In this document: positions 18,059 through 25,704 of the stretch, piece by piece
Position numbering within the stretch: position 1 is the stretch's first letter
Layout of the letters: each line of letters begins with the position of its first letter
Assembly (NCBI GenBank): GCA_003231975.1
Contig: QIKW01000170.1
Location: forward strand, 1-36,688
DNA length: 36,688 nt
Direction: 5' to 3'
Source: Acidimicrobiia bacterium
GTDB lineage: Bacteria; Actinomycetota; Acidimicrobiia; Acidimicrobiales; SZUA-35
Program-made: the position numbers and the translations under genes
The notes under the pieces: model-generated
Database searches by the model: none
What the model was told of the DNA's origin: nothing
The model's input: only the letters and a program-made list of their open reading frames with translations

Positions 18059-19057
18059 ATGAAGTTGGAAAACAAGAGGGTCATCGTGACCGGAGGGGCT
18101 GGCTTCATCGGCAGCCACGTTGTTGATGTGCTGGTCGAACAAGAAAATCAGGTTGTCGTAATTGATGACTTCAGCGTTGGCTCGATCGGCAACCTGTCAC
18201 GCCACGAAGGCAGTGACGCGGTGATCGTACACACCGCTGATATCTGCGACCGAGACGCAATGGATGAGTTGGTAACAGACGCAGATCTAGTCCTCCACAT
18301 GGCGGTTGCCTGCCTGCGGACCTCGTTGAACGAGCCTGTGGCGGTTCACGAGGTGAACGCAACCGGCACCCTCAACGTCTGTCTGGCCGCGGCCAGAAAC
18401 GACGTTGGTCGCCTGGTGTATGTGTCTTCGTCCGAAGCTTACGGTTCAGCTCAGTTTGTGCCAATGGACGAGAATCACCCCCAGGACCCAACCACTGTTT
18501 ATGGCGCAACCAAACTGGTCGGTGAGGGTTACGCCCTGGCAATGATGCACACCTACGGCCTCGAAACAACGGTCATTCGGCCGTTCAACAGTTACGGCCC
18601 GCGGGAGCACCACACCGGAAAGAGGGCAGAGGTGATCCCAAAGTTTGTGCTCAGAACCATGGCTGGTGGGCGTCCAGTCATCTTTGGAGATGGTTCGCAA
18701 ACTAGAGACTTCACCTGGGTGCCAGACACCGCGCGCGGAATCGTTGCTGTGTGTGAGTCTGACAAGCTGGTTGGCGAGCGGGTGAACGTGGCCAGGGGCC
18801 AAGAGGTGTCAATCGCCCGAATCGCCAGGCTGGTTCTCGACGCGCTTGGCCTGCCAGACGATCAGCCCGAATTCAGCGACCCCCGCCCCGGAGACGTAGA
18901 CCGGCACTATGCCGACACCACCAAAGTTGAGGGTTCAACCGGCTGGAGTTCATTGGTCTCAATCGAGGACGGGCTGCGGCGCTATATCGAGTGGGTGAAG
19001 TGCCAGGAGATCGATCCGGCTGCCTGGTTAGAAGCAGAACAGCTTCGCAATTGGTGA
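18059..19057 (+). CDS. NAD-dependent sugar epimerase/dehydratase (extended SDR), first copy
   Basis: This 332-aa extended short-chain dehydrogenase acts on a nucleotide sugar. TGGAGFIGSHVVD (residues 11-23) binds NAD. The Ser/Tyr/Lys triad is visible as SSSEAYG and YGATK, and VIRPFNSYGPRE is typical of the family. It could be a 4-epimerase, 4,6-dehydratase or decarboxylase; sequence reading alone does not decide. A start at ATG 18059 is supported by a strong GGAGGGG shortly upstream, and the 39-bp gap makes this the most likely place for independent translation or an internal promoter. The C-terminal tail (residues 312-332) extends slightly beyond the usual end. Confidence 0.9.
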   Translation: MKLENKRVIVTGGAGFIGSHVVDVLVEQENQVVVIDDFSVGSIGNLSRHEGSDAVIVHTADICDRDAMDELVTDADLVLHMAVACLRTSLNEPVAVHEVNATGTLNVCLAAARNDVGRLVYVSSSEAYGSAQFVPMDENHPQDPTTVYGATKLVGEGYALAMMHTYGLETTVIRPFNSYGPREHHTGKRAEVIPKFVLRTMAGGRPVIFGDGSQTRDFTWVPDTARGIVAVCESDKLVGERVNVARGQEVSIARIARLVLDALGLPDDQPEFSDPRPGDVDRHYADTTKVEGSTGWSSLVSIEDGLRRYIEWVKCQEIDPAAWLEAEQLRNW

Positions 19058-19089
19058 AAAGCACTATGGCTTACGAGCGGGAGACGGGT

Positions 19090-20061
19090 ATGGATCTGGA
19101 AGGTCGAGTGATTGCGGTCACCGGCGCGGCCGGGTTCATTGGTTCCCACGTGGTTGCCTGCTTGGCTCAGCGAGGGGCAACGGTGGTGGCGGTAGATCCC
19201 GGCCCCGGCTGGCGAACCCACTTTCATCAGACCCTTAGTCGTGCAAACGTAACCCTCGTCCCAACCGACCAACCGTGGCCAAGCGCCAGCTTTCATTCGG
19301 CTATCAGTGACGAAATAGACAGCGTGGTCCACCTCGCCTACGCCGAGCCCCGGTCCAGCAACGATCTGCAGGTGGCTCATGATGAGTATCTGCACAACGT
19401 TCTTGGCACTATCGCGTTGTTGGAATCCTTGCCCTCCTCTGTGCACACCATGGTGTTTGCCAGTTCGGCTCTGGTGTACGGCGCGGGTGGAGGGTCCGCC
19501 TTCTTTGAGTCCGGACCAACTGCCCCGGTGAACGATTATTCAATGGGGAAGCTGGCGATCGAGCGAGTGCTGACCGACTGGGTTGACCGTTCGCGAACAG
19601 CTGTGGCCCTTCGCCTCTCAACCGTTTATGGACCAGGCGAAACAGTGGCCCGTGCCATCCCGAACTTCATCAGGAGGTCGCTGGCTGGCCAGGCCTGCCA
19701 GGTTGGAATTGGGGGAGACATGCGAGACTACGTTGCCGTTCAAGACGTCGCGGCGGCCGTTGCCTGCGCGGTGGGGAACCGAAACCCATCCGCCCCTTTC
19801 CTCGTCGCCAACGTCGGCACCGGCATCGGCACCCGCACCGACGATTTGGCTGAACTAACCAAGGCTGCTGTCGGCAGCACGGTTCCAGTTGAGGTTGGGA
19901 CTGGCGGGCGGGATCCGATCGAGATCGTCTGCAATCCAGATCGGGCTGCAGCCGAGCTTGGCTTTCGGGCAGAGATTTCCCTTTCGGCAGGGATTCAGGA
20001 CGAGATCAACTGGTTCCGCCAGCACCCCGAACTGTGGCAGAAGGAGTCGGCTGCCTCATGA
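19090..20061 (+). CDS. NAD-dependent sugar epimerase/dehydratase (extended SDR), second copy
   Basis: This is a second extended SDR of 323 aa directly after the first. It has TGAAGFIGSHVV near residues 9-20, SSALVYG, the YxxxK pair in DYSMGK, and LRLSTVYGPGE. The two copies are clearly different, so this is not a recent duplication and they probably catalyse different steps. I chose ATG at 19090 because GGGAG lies about six bases upstream and the conserved fold starts there; ATG at 19066 would add eight residues, and a frame open to 18991 lies inside the first SDR gene. The stop overlaps the flippase start (ATGA, 20058-20061). Its Gly-rich loop and substrate region give no clear substrate clue. 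Confidence 0.88.
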   Translation: MDLEGRVIAVTGAAGFIGSHVVACLAQRGATVVAVDPGPGWRTHFHQTLSRANVTLVPTDQPWPSASFHSAISDEIDSVVHLAYAEPRSSNDLQVAHDEYLHNVLGTIALLESLPSSVHTMVFASSALVYGAGGGSAFFESGPTAPVNDYSMGKLAIERVLTDWVDRSRTAVALRLSTVYGPGETVARAIPNFIRRSLAGQACQVGIGGDMRDYVAVQDVAAAVACAVGNRNPSAPFLVANVGTGIGTRTDDLAELTKAAVGSTVPVEVGTGGRDPIEIVCNPDRAAAELGFRAEISLSAGIQDEINWFRQHPELWQKESAAS

Positions 20062-21395
20062 GTAACCAGATGCGAGACATCCCGCCTCGCCCCTCGATCA
20101 TTCGAACCAGGCGCTCGATGAAGGAGAACACGCTCTGGAGCATGTCAGGAGAAGGGGTACGAATGATCTCGGGGCTGGGGGTGTTCGTAATTCTCAGTCG
20201 TCTTTACGAGCCGGCACAGTTCGGAGCCCTGGTGGCGGTAACGGCTCTGTTTGAGTTCTTGCTTCCCCAATCCAGCCTTGGTTCTGGATGGCTGTTGCTC
20301 AAGCGGGTCTCGGGCGATGGTTGGGACCCAGAGAGGGCCATGGCCCGAGCGACGGGCTCGGTGCTTGCCGGTGGATCGATTGTGTTCGTTGTGATGCTTC
20401 TGCTCCATCCGTATGTGTTGCCTCAGGTTTCCCTTGGGCTGTTCGCCGCGGTTGGTCTGATCGAACTGTTCCTCGTTGGTATTACCGAAGCCGCCTTGTT
20501 CTCGGCCCAGGCCATGGAGAACCTGAAGGTGAAGGCCGTTGTGTGGAGTGCTCACGGGATTGGGCGCCTCACTGCCGCAATTGGGCTGTTGTTGTTCACC
20601 GAGGAACCGTCGATGGAGCTTTGGGTTCTGATGCTCGGCATCGTTGCATTTGGGGTTGCAGTTCTGGCCAACGTCTCAGCGTTCGGTCGCCTGGTCGTGC
20701 CGGTGCCCCCGAAGTGGTCTGACTTTCGGCTGGGCCTCCCCTTTTCCATCGGTTTTGGGGCTGACCGTCTGCGTGAAACGGCCGACAACGTGATGTTGGT
20801 CAATGCCGACAAGGGCCTCGATGCCGGTTTGTACGCAGCCGGACGGCGCCTGATCAACGTGTTCAGCGTGCCAATTGTTGCCCTCACCCACGCGATGAAC
20901 GGGCGGTTCTTCGAGCTTGGGGCCAAATCTCGGCGAGCCACCGCCCGGCTAGCTGTGAAGGTCTGTGCCCTTGCAAGCGCCTACGGCTTGGTTGCTGCGC
21001 TGCTGTTGTGGTCTCTCTCAGACCAGATTTCATTGGTGCTGCCCGGAAGCTACCGAGAAACCAGTTCGGTTATAGCTCTGGCGGCGCTGCTGCCGTTGCT
21101 CTATGCACTCGAAGTGTTCCCGGCTACTGCCCTTACCGCCTCTGGCCTCCACCCGGTCCGCATCGTTCTCAACTTCGCAACTACGGGCCTGAACGTCTTT
21201 CTCAACATCTTATGGATCCCGACCTACGGGTGGGAGGGGGCCATCGGAGCCACGTTCGTCAGCGGCGGCCTGTATGCCGTTGCCCTCTGGACGGCGTTGG
21301 GAATAGCGGCGAGGCGAGAGCAGTCGGGCGATCCCGAAACGGGGCTGTCTCAGGCCGAAGGCAAGCCGACCCTGGAAGAGGTGGTGCCGTCATGA
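20058..21395 (+). CDS. Polysaccharide flippase (Wzx/MATE-like)
   Basis: This 445-aa protein has about twelve hydrophobic helices and the layout of polysaccharide biosynthesis exporters of the MOP superfamily. It would flip the lipid-linked repeat unit to the outer face for the Wzy-type polymerase. The N-terminus (residues 1-30) is polar and basic, then the first helix begins near MSGEGVRMISGLGVFVILSRLYEPAQFG, a typical opening for this family. ATG 20058 overlaps the preceding stop codon and its own stop overlaps the next ATG (21392). An alternative upstream start at 20034 lies in the SDR gene and is unlikely. Confidence 0.9.
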   Translation: MSNQMRDIPPRPSIIRTRRSMKENTLWSMSGEGVRMISGLGVFVILSRLYEPAQFGALVAVTALFEFLLPQSSLGSGWLLLKRVSGDGWDPERAMARATGSVLAGGSIVFVVMLLLHPYVLPQVSLGLFAAVGLIELFLVGITEAALFSAQAMENLKVKAVVWSAHGIGRLTAAIGLLLFTEEPSMELWVLMLGIVAFGVAVLANVSAFGRLVVPVPPKWSDFRLGLPFSIGFGADRLRETADNVMLVNADKGLDAGLYAAGRRLINVFSVPIVALTHAMNGRFFELGAKSRRATARLAVKVCALASAYGLVAALLLWSLSDQISLVLPGSYRETSSVIALAALLPLLYALEVFPATALTASGLHPVRIVLNFATTGLNVFLNILWIPTYGWEGAIGATFVSGGLYAVALWTALGIAARREQSGDPETGLSQAEGKPTLEEVVPS

Positions 21396-22459
21396 GAACT
21401 GATGCTGTTAGCAACGAAGAGTGGGACGAGTTTGTGGGCTCCCAACCCGACGGCGATGTGGTTCAAACATCGGGCTGGGCTCAGGTTAAGTCTTCGGCAA
21501 TGGCAAGTGAGGTTGTTACCCTCCGCCGTGGCGGCAAGATTGTGGCAGGTGGCCAGGTCGCAGCCAGGAAGTTTGGGCCGCTGGCCGGGTTCGCCTACGT
21601 GCCATACGGCCCTCTCGGGTCTGTTCCCGCCGACCGGATAAACCTGATTGGGGATCTGGAGAAAGCGGCGAGGCGAATGGGCGCCCATGCACTGTTGGTG
21701 CAACCAGGCAGGCAGGACAACGAGCTTCCGGCTGCCCTTGCCGCCCGCGGTTATCGCGTTTCCAGAATGGATGTTGCAACCCCGGCTTCGGTGGTGATCG
21801 ATCTAACGCTCTCCAGCGACGTGCTACGGGGCAATCTGAACCGCAGTCGGAAGAAGAACCTCAAGAAGGCAACGAAGGCGGGGGTTAAGGTTCGGCGGGG
21901 CGACCGGGACGATCTGACAGTCTTTGCCGAACTTCACGAGCAATCAGCCAAGCGAAACGGGTTTGTGCCGATGTCGCTTGACTACCTTCACCGCCAGTGG
22001 GATGCACTTGAACCCAGCGGCAACCTGTTTGTTCTCTTTGCTGAGTTCGAAGGTGTGCCTGAAGCCGCTGGCCTTTTCATCGGGCTTGGGCCCAGGGTCG
22101 AGTTCAAACTGACGGGCTGGCGAGCCAACCAGGCCAGCTCGCGTCGCTGCCCGAACGACGCGCTTCAGTGGGATGCGCTGCTTAGAGCCAAGGAAGACGG
22201 CTACCTCGAATTCGACATGGGGGGTATGCCCCGCAATCACGCCGAGGCGGTACTTGCAGCAGGAGGCCAAGTGCCGACTGAGTTGGCCGAGACCGGCACA
22301 ACATTCAAGCTTGGATACGGGGGCGAGGTCCGAGTGTTTCCTCACTGCTACGAACGAATTCTAACCCCGCTTGGCCAACTGACCTACCGACTGCCGTCGC
22401 GCTTGCTCAGCGACGACGGAATCGGCGGCAAGGTCATCAACCTGCTTCGGAGATCCTGA
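21392..22459 (+). CDS. FemAB/FemX-like aminoacyl- or acyltransferase, first of pair
   Basis: This 355-aa protein resembles FemABX/GNAT-type transferases, which move amino acids from tRNA onto peptidoglycan precursors or acyl groups onto sugars. Visible signs are WAQVKSSAM near residues 29-37, the basic NRSRKKNLKKATKAGV before the second GNAT-like domain (FemX-like), and the late GYLEFDMGGMPRNHAEA. In polysaccharide loci such enzymes may add an amino acid or acyl group to an amino sugar, which would fit the DegT aminotransferase here; that link is inference. ATG 21392 overlaps the flippase stop (ATGA). A frame open back to 21008 is antiparallel in logic to the flippase and is not used. A peptidoglycan role is the alternative. 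Confidence 0.83.
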   Translation: MRTDAVSNEEWDEFVGSQPDGDVVQTSGWAQVKSSAMASEVVTLRRGGKIVAGGQVAARKFGPLAGFAYVPYGPLGSVPADRINLIGDLEKAARRMGAHALLVQPGRQDNELPAALAARGYRVSRMDVATPASVVIDLTLSSDVLRGNLNRSRKKNLKKATKAGVKVRRGDRDDLTVFAELHEQSAKRNGFVPMSLDYLHRQWDALEPSGNLFVLFAEFEGVPEAAGLFIGLGPRVEFKLTGWRANQASSRRCPNDALQWDALLRAKEDGYLEFDMGGMPRNHAEAVLAAGGQVPTELAETGTTFKLGYGGEVRVFPHCYERILTPLGQLTYRLPSRLLSDDGIGGKVINLLRRS

Positions 22460-22460
22460 C

Positions 22461-23561
22461 GTGTGCGCAACCGAGCCCACCTTGAAGCTGCTGCAAGACC
22501 ACAGCCCTGAAGCTGGCCCGCAGCCTGAGTTGGTGAACCCAACCAATGATCCTCGGTGGCACGATCTGGTCGAGAGTGGCGGTGGATTCTATTCCTCACC
22601 TCCCTGGCTGTCTGCCCTTGCCGACGGCTACAGGCTCCGGCCGCAGGGCCTGTTGCTGTCTGAGGCCGGTTCGCCCGCGGCCGGTGTGGCGTTCTGCTCG
22701 ATCAAGGACGGCAAGGGCAGGCGAACATCTGCTTTGCCGTTCAGCGACGCTGGCGATCCCCTGGGCCTGGCGACTCCCGAGCGTGCCGCCGAACTTCTTG
22801 GCCCGCTCCTTGAGCCAGGCGTCCCCTTCTCGATCAGGGTGGCCGATTCGCTGGTGCCTTCGGTTGCCAACGCGGGGCTGGGTCTCCTGGAACAGGGAAG
22901 GTTGGCATGGCATCGCGCCGAGCTGCCAGAAACCGGAGAGGAACTGTGGAGCCAGATAGCTTCGGGGGCTAGGCAAAACATCCGGAAGGCCCGAAAGGCC
23001 GATCTTGAGATCGAGGTTGGCAACGATGTCGCCACCTTGCTGGCGTTTAGGGATCTCCACGTTTCGCTACGGAAACGCAAGTATTCGATGTTGGCCCAGC
23101 CGACTGGGTTCTTCGAGGCGATCGGAAAGCACTTCGGCACAGAGGGCCTGCGTGTCGTGCTGGCCCGGCTTGACGGCGTGCCGGTTGCCGGTGTTGTGCT
23201 GCTCCGGTTCGCCGGCATCGCTACATACAAATTCAATGCATCAACCGAGCAGGCGAACCGAATTCGGGCCAACGATCTGGTGATGTGGCACAGCCTTGTC
23301 GAGGCTGTTGGGTGGGGTTGCCAAACATTTGACTTCGGCGTCAGCGATCTTGATCAGCCCGGCCTGATTCGCTACAAGCGAAAGTACGCGACCGATGAGG
23401 CGGCCATAGTTTCGTTAAGCAACGGGGTTACGCTTGACACACGGCGGGCCCGCAGTTTTGACGCCGTGCTTCCCAAACTCACCAAGGCCCTCACCTCGGA
23501 GCGATGCCCAACGGCTTTGACCTCTCGGGGTGGCGATCTCCTCTACCGATATTTCTGCTAG
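22461..23561 (+). CDS. GNAT/FemAB-like acyltransferase (CelD/BcsL type), second of pair
   Basis: This 366-aa protein is related in layout to the preceding gene and to the GNAT_6 acetyltransferases found in cellulose and exopolysaccharide clusters. Signs are WHDLVESGGGFYSSPPWLSAL near the N-terminus, ASGARQNIRKARKADLEIEV in the middle, and the final QTFDFGVSDLDQPGLIRYKRKYATDEA. GTG at 22461 lies one base after the previous stop codon, so it is coupled. It is the last gene of the polysaccharide locus; a weak 6-bp hairpin (TCAGCT/AGCTGA) follows before the convergent gene. Substrate unknown; it may tailor the same polymer as its neighbour. Confidence 0.82.
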   Translation: MCATEPTLKLLQDHSPEAGPQPELVNPTNDPRWHDLVESGGGFYSSPPWLSALADGYRLRPQGLLLSEAGSPAAGVAFCSIKDGKGRRTSALPFSDAGDPLGLATPERAAELLGPLLEPGVPFSIRVADSLVPSVANAGLGLLEQGRLAWHRAELPETGEELWSQIASGARQNIRKARKADLEIEVGNDVATLLAFRDLHVSLRKRKYSMLAQPTGFFEAIGKHFGTEGLRVVLARLDGVPVAGVVLLRFAGIATYKFNASTEQANRIRANDLVMWHSLVEAVGWGCQTFDFGVSDLDQPGLIRYKRKYATDEAAIVSLSNGVTLDTRRARSFDAVLPKLTKALTSERCPTALTSRGGDLLYRYFC

Positions 23562-23589
23562 CCCGCTCAGCTGACCAGCTGACCGCTGA

Positions 23590-24327
23590 TCACAACGGAA
23601 GCCTTGTGCCGTGAGGGGTTTGTCTCTCGCTATTGGTCCGCTGCTCAAAGGCGGCGGCTCCGGCAACCACATCGGTGTTCGAACAGCCCCCGTCGGCCAC
23701 TGTCTGGTAGGAAACGATCAGCGCGCTCGGCTGCACTTGCTTACCACCCGCCGTGATTGCCGCCAGGTTGGACCATCTGACACCAACTAACGGTTGGTCG
23801 CAATCGGCGAACACCTCAGACCAGACAATGGGCGTTGTGAGTCGGTCGGCGTCGACATAGAGATCTCTCACGACAGTTTCAACCAAAGTGCTGAGGTTGA
23901 TGATCGACCCCCGCCAATGGCCGGTTCCGGCCTGGGCGATCCTCAGCCGATACTTTGTGTTTGAGACCCAAGAATAGTTGAAGGTGTTGGCATTGCCAAG
24001 GGCCGAGATGAGCGGCGACCCAGAGCCGTTTAGCTCTCCGCCGCCGTCTGCTGGAGCGTTGTAGCCACCCCAGTTGGCTGCACCGTTCCCGGGGTAAGAG
24101 GGATGGTGCTGCAAGCCCAGGTGGCCCGCCCCCTTTGGCCTGGAGCCCTTCACGAATCCCGCTTGGAGGGCCCAGAAGTAGAGCTTTGGAACCCGAGGGG
24201 GCTTTGAAATTTCCAGGTCGGCGCTAACGACGACGAACTCAACGCTTGGCATCTCCCAGCGCAGATGAAACGAAGAGGCGCCGTTGCTTGAAGTTGGTTG
24301 GCCGGTGTTGCGGACTGGCTGTGCCAT
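23590..24327 (-). CDS. Hypothetical protein, Trp/Gly/Asn-rich
   Basis: I do not recognise this 245-aa protein with confidence. It has no signal peptide or membrane helix. The central part (about residues 40-130) is rich in aromatic residues, Gly and Asn, with GHLGLQHHPSYPG, NWGGYN and FNYSWVSNTKYRLRI, which reads like beta-strands of an all-beta domain and faintly recalls DUF3472-type proteins. The last 25 residues are polar and probably disordered. It converges on the polysaccharide locus with 28 bp between stop codons and is divergent from the small gene at 24367. A leaderless start is possible: CACGAT (24339-24334) lies six bases before the ATG. Coding is supported by length and codon use; function is open. 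Confidence 0.72.
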   Translation of the reverse strand: MAQPVRNTGQPTSSNGASSFHLRWEMPSVEFVVVSADLEISKPPRVPKLYFWALQAGFVKGSRPKGAGHLGLQHHPSYPGNGAANWGGYNAPADGGGELNGSGSPLISALGNANTFNYSWVSNTKYRLRIAQAGTGHWRGSIINLSTLVETVVRDLYVDADRLTTPIVWSEVFADCDQPLVGVRWSNLAAITAGGKQVQPSALIVSYQTVADGGCSNTDVVAGAAAFEQRTNSERQTPHGTRLPL

Positions 24328-24366
24328 GGCTCAATCGTGACACGTCTTGGCCGGTAGCCTCGCGCC

Positions 24367-24525
24367 ATGGACAAACCGCCAACCGACCCGTCAAAACTGC
24401 TTGGCTTCTGGATGGAATGGGAGCGAGGCGACACAAGCCCTGGAACGGTGCTCAAGAACCTGAAGAATGGTGGGATGAAGGATCTCCTGGAGGCAGCGGC
24501 GAGTGCTGCTGGCACGGTCTCCTGA
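24367..24525 (+). CDS. Small 52-aa protein, unknown function
   Basis: This short gene encodes 52 residues, from MDKPPTDPSKLLGFWMEWER through the middle PGTVLKNLKNGGMKDLLEAA to a TVS end. The pattern, a Trp-rich amphipathic start (FWMEWERGD) followed by a helix ending in GGMKDLLE, looks like a conserved small actinobacterial protein type, though I cannot name it. TAGCCT (24355-24360) stands exactly six bases before the ATG, the pattern of a leaderless transcript. Its stop codon overlaps a CTG that may start the Nudix gene (CTGA, 24522-24525), so the two are probably co-transcribed. Its frame differs from the Nudix frame. Confidence 0.65.
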   Translation: MDKPPTDPSKLLGFWMEWERGDTSPGTVLKNLKNGGMKDLLEAAASAAGTVS

Positions 24526-25217
24526 ACTTTCAACCCCCTCCTGGCAGGGGCGGACCCCAGCCAATACCCCGGCCCCGCCGGGCCTCGCTTGGTTCGCAGG
24601 CTCCCTGGGCCAACCGGCCAGATGTACTGCATCCCACTACCGACGAGTTGTTGGGTTTGCTTGATCCCGTAGGGTCATCCGAGGCTTCCAGTTCTGTCGC
24701 AGGCAAACCCCCCTCAGCCGTTCTGGCCTTGCTGTACGACGAGGGCGCAGGCCCAACCCTTGTCTTCACCCGCAGGTCTTGGAATCTGAGAAACCATGCG
24801 GGAGAGATCTGCTTTCCAGGAGGTCGACGGGATTCTGCCGATCCAGATCTTCTCGAGACGGCCCTCAGGGAGGCCGAGGAAGAGGTGGCTCTGCAGCGTG
24901 ACCAAGTCCGTATTGTTGGAGAGTTGCCGCACCTCACCACGGTTTCCAGCCCGGCCCCGATCGTGCCCTTTGTCGGGTTGGTCGAGCAGAAGCCTCTGCT
25001 GGTCCCCTCGGCCGACGAGGTGGATGCCATCCTGCACGTTCGCGTTGGTGAGTTGCTGCGCCCCAGCATCTATCGTGAAGAGTTGTGGCCCATTGATGGC
25101 GAGGTAAGACCCCTTGTCTTCTTTGAATTGGCCAACGACACACTGTGGGGTGCTACCGCGAGGATTCTGAGTAGCTGGCTAGAGAGGTTGGTTGTCAGCC
25201 GGGTCCAATCAGAGTAA
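24522..25217 (+). CDS. Nudix hydrolase, CoA-pyrophosphatase type (NUDT7/8, NudL-like)
   Basis: This enzyme probably hydrolyses CoA or acyl-CoA to phosphopantetheine and 3',5'-ADP. The family-specific motif WNLRNHAGEICFPGG precedes a Nudix box GRRDSADPDLLETALREAEEEVAL; the REAEEE metal-binding core is intact, but the Gly near the end of the box is Ala. The start is unclear. The conserved-looking GGPQPIPRP stretch (from about 24552) must be coding, yet there is no in-frame ATG, GTG or TTG between it and the small gene. CTG at 24522 overlaps the small gene's stop as CTGA and would give 231 aa. ATG at 24417 (266 aa) would add 35 residues read in a second frame of the small gene. The 3' end overlaps the convergent hypothetical gene by 23 bp. 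Confidence 0.85.
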   Translation: MNFQPPPGRGGPQPIPRPRRASLGSQAPWANRPDVLHPTTDELLGLLDPVGSSEASSSVAGKPPSAVLALLYDEGAGPTLVFTRRSWNLRNHAGEICFPGGRRDSADPDLLETALREAEEEVALQRDQVRIVGELPHLTTVSSPAPIVPFVGLVEQKPLLVPSADEVDAILHVRVGELLRPSIYREELWPIDGEVRPLVFFELANDTLWGATARILSSWLERLVVSRVQSE

Positions 25218-25704
25218 TGCCGTCAGCGATTATCGAGCCGGTTGGGTTGCCCCAGTCCATCTGACCCCAAACCGATGGCCAGTTCTCGAGGGCAACCATC
25301 ACTACCGAAGAAGGCATGGTCAAGCGATCCACTGCTTCGGGGTCACTGGTTCCGAGATCAATCATGAGATCCAGCCAGCCCCTTTCCACCACCAACGTGA
25401 TGGGGTTGCCTGCCCAAACAACGATCAGCACCCCGATGTGGCGGTATGGAGACAGCAGGGCTCGAACCATTTCTGGGAGCCTGCCGAAAGCCTCGATGTA
25501 GCGCGGTTCGTGGAGATCAACCCGCACGGTCTGTTTGATCAGAGGGGCTTTGTTTTGGAGGTCATTCCATCCTCCACCTGATGTCCCCATGGACCACCAT
25601 TGTGGCCCATGGAATGTGATTCGCACCAATCCAGAGGGAAATGTCTTCCACTGTGATGAAACCGGCCCTGTTGGGCGCGTCGTGATTCGGCTAACTGGCC
25701 TCAA
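25195..25704 (-). CDS. Hypothetical protein encoded after the DM13 gene
   Basis: I do not recognise this protein of up to 169 aa. It is Trp- and Pro-rich with a hydrophobic stretch HIGVLIVVWAG in the middle, probably buried beta-strands and not a membrane helix, and ends in WGQMDWGNPTGSIIADGITLIGPG. The start is uncertain: TTG at 25704 overlaps the stop codon of the DM13 gene (TTGA), while GTG 25626 and ATG 25590 are alternatives without clear Shine-Dalgarno sites. Its end overlaps the 3' end of the convergent Nudix gene by 23 bp. Position suggests an operon with the DM13 gene. The opposite-strand frame at 25192-25581 reads as low-complexity shadow and I prefer this strand. Confidence 0.62.
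   Translation of the reverse strand: MRPVSRITTRPTGPVSSQWKTFPSGLVRITFHGPQWWSMGTSGGGWNDLQNKAPLIKQTVRVDLHEPRYIEAFGRLPEMVRALLSPYRHIGVLIVVWAGNPITLVVERGWLDLMIDLGTSDPEAVDRLTMPSSVVMVALENWPSVWGQMDWGNPTGSIIADGITLIGPG

Noticed and set aside
21008-21391. N-terminal extension of the first FemAB-like gene by 128 codons
   Set aside because: It lies inside the flippase gene in another frame and shows no conserved features; the ATGA overlap at 21392 gives a normal FemAB length.
25192-25581. Plus-strand 129-aa frame opposite the hypothetical gene at 25195-25704
   Set aside because: Composition is low-complexity (His, Gln and Asn rich), and the minus frame has better amino-acid composition and operon context.
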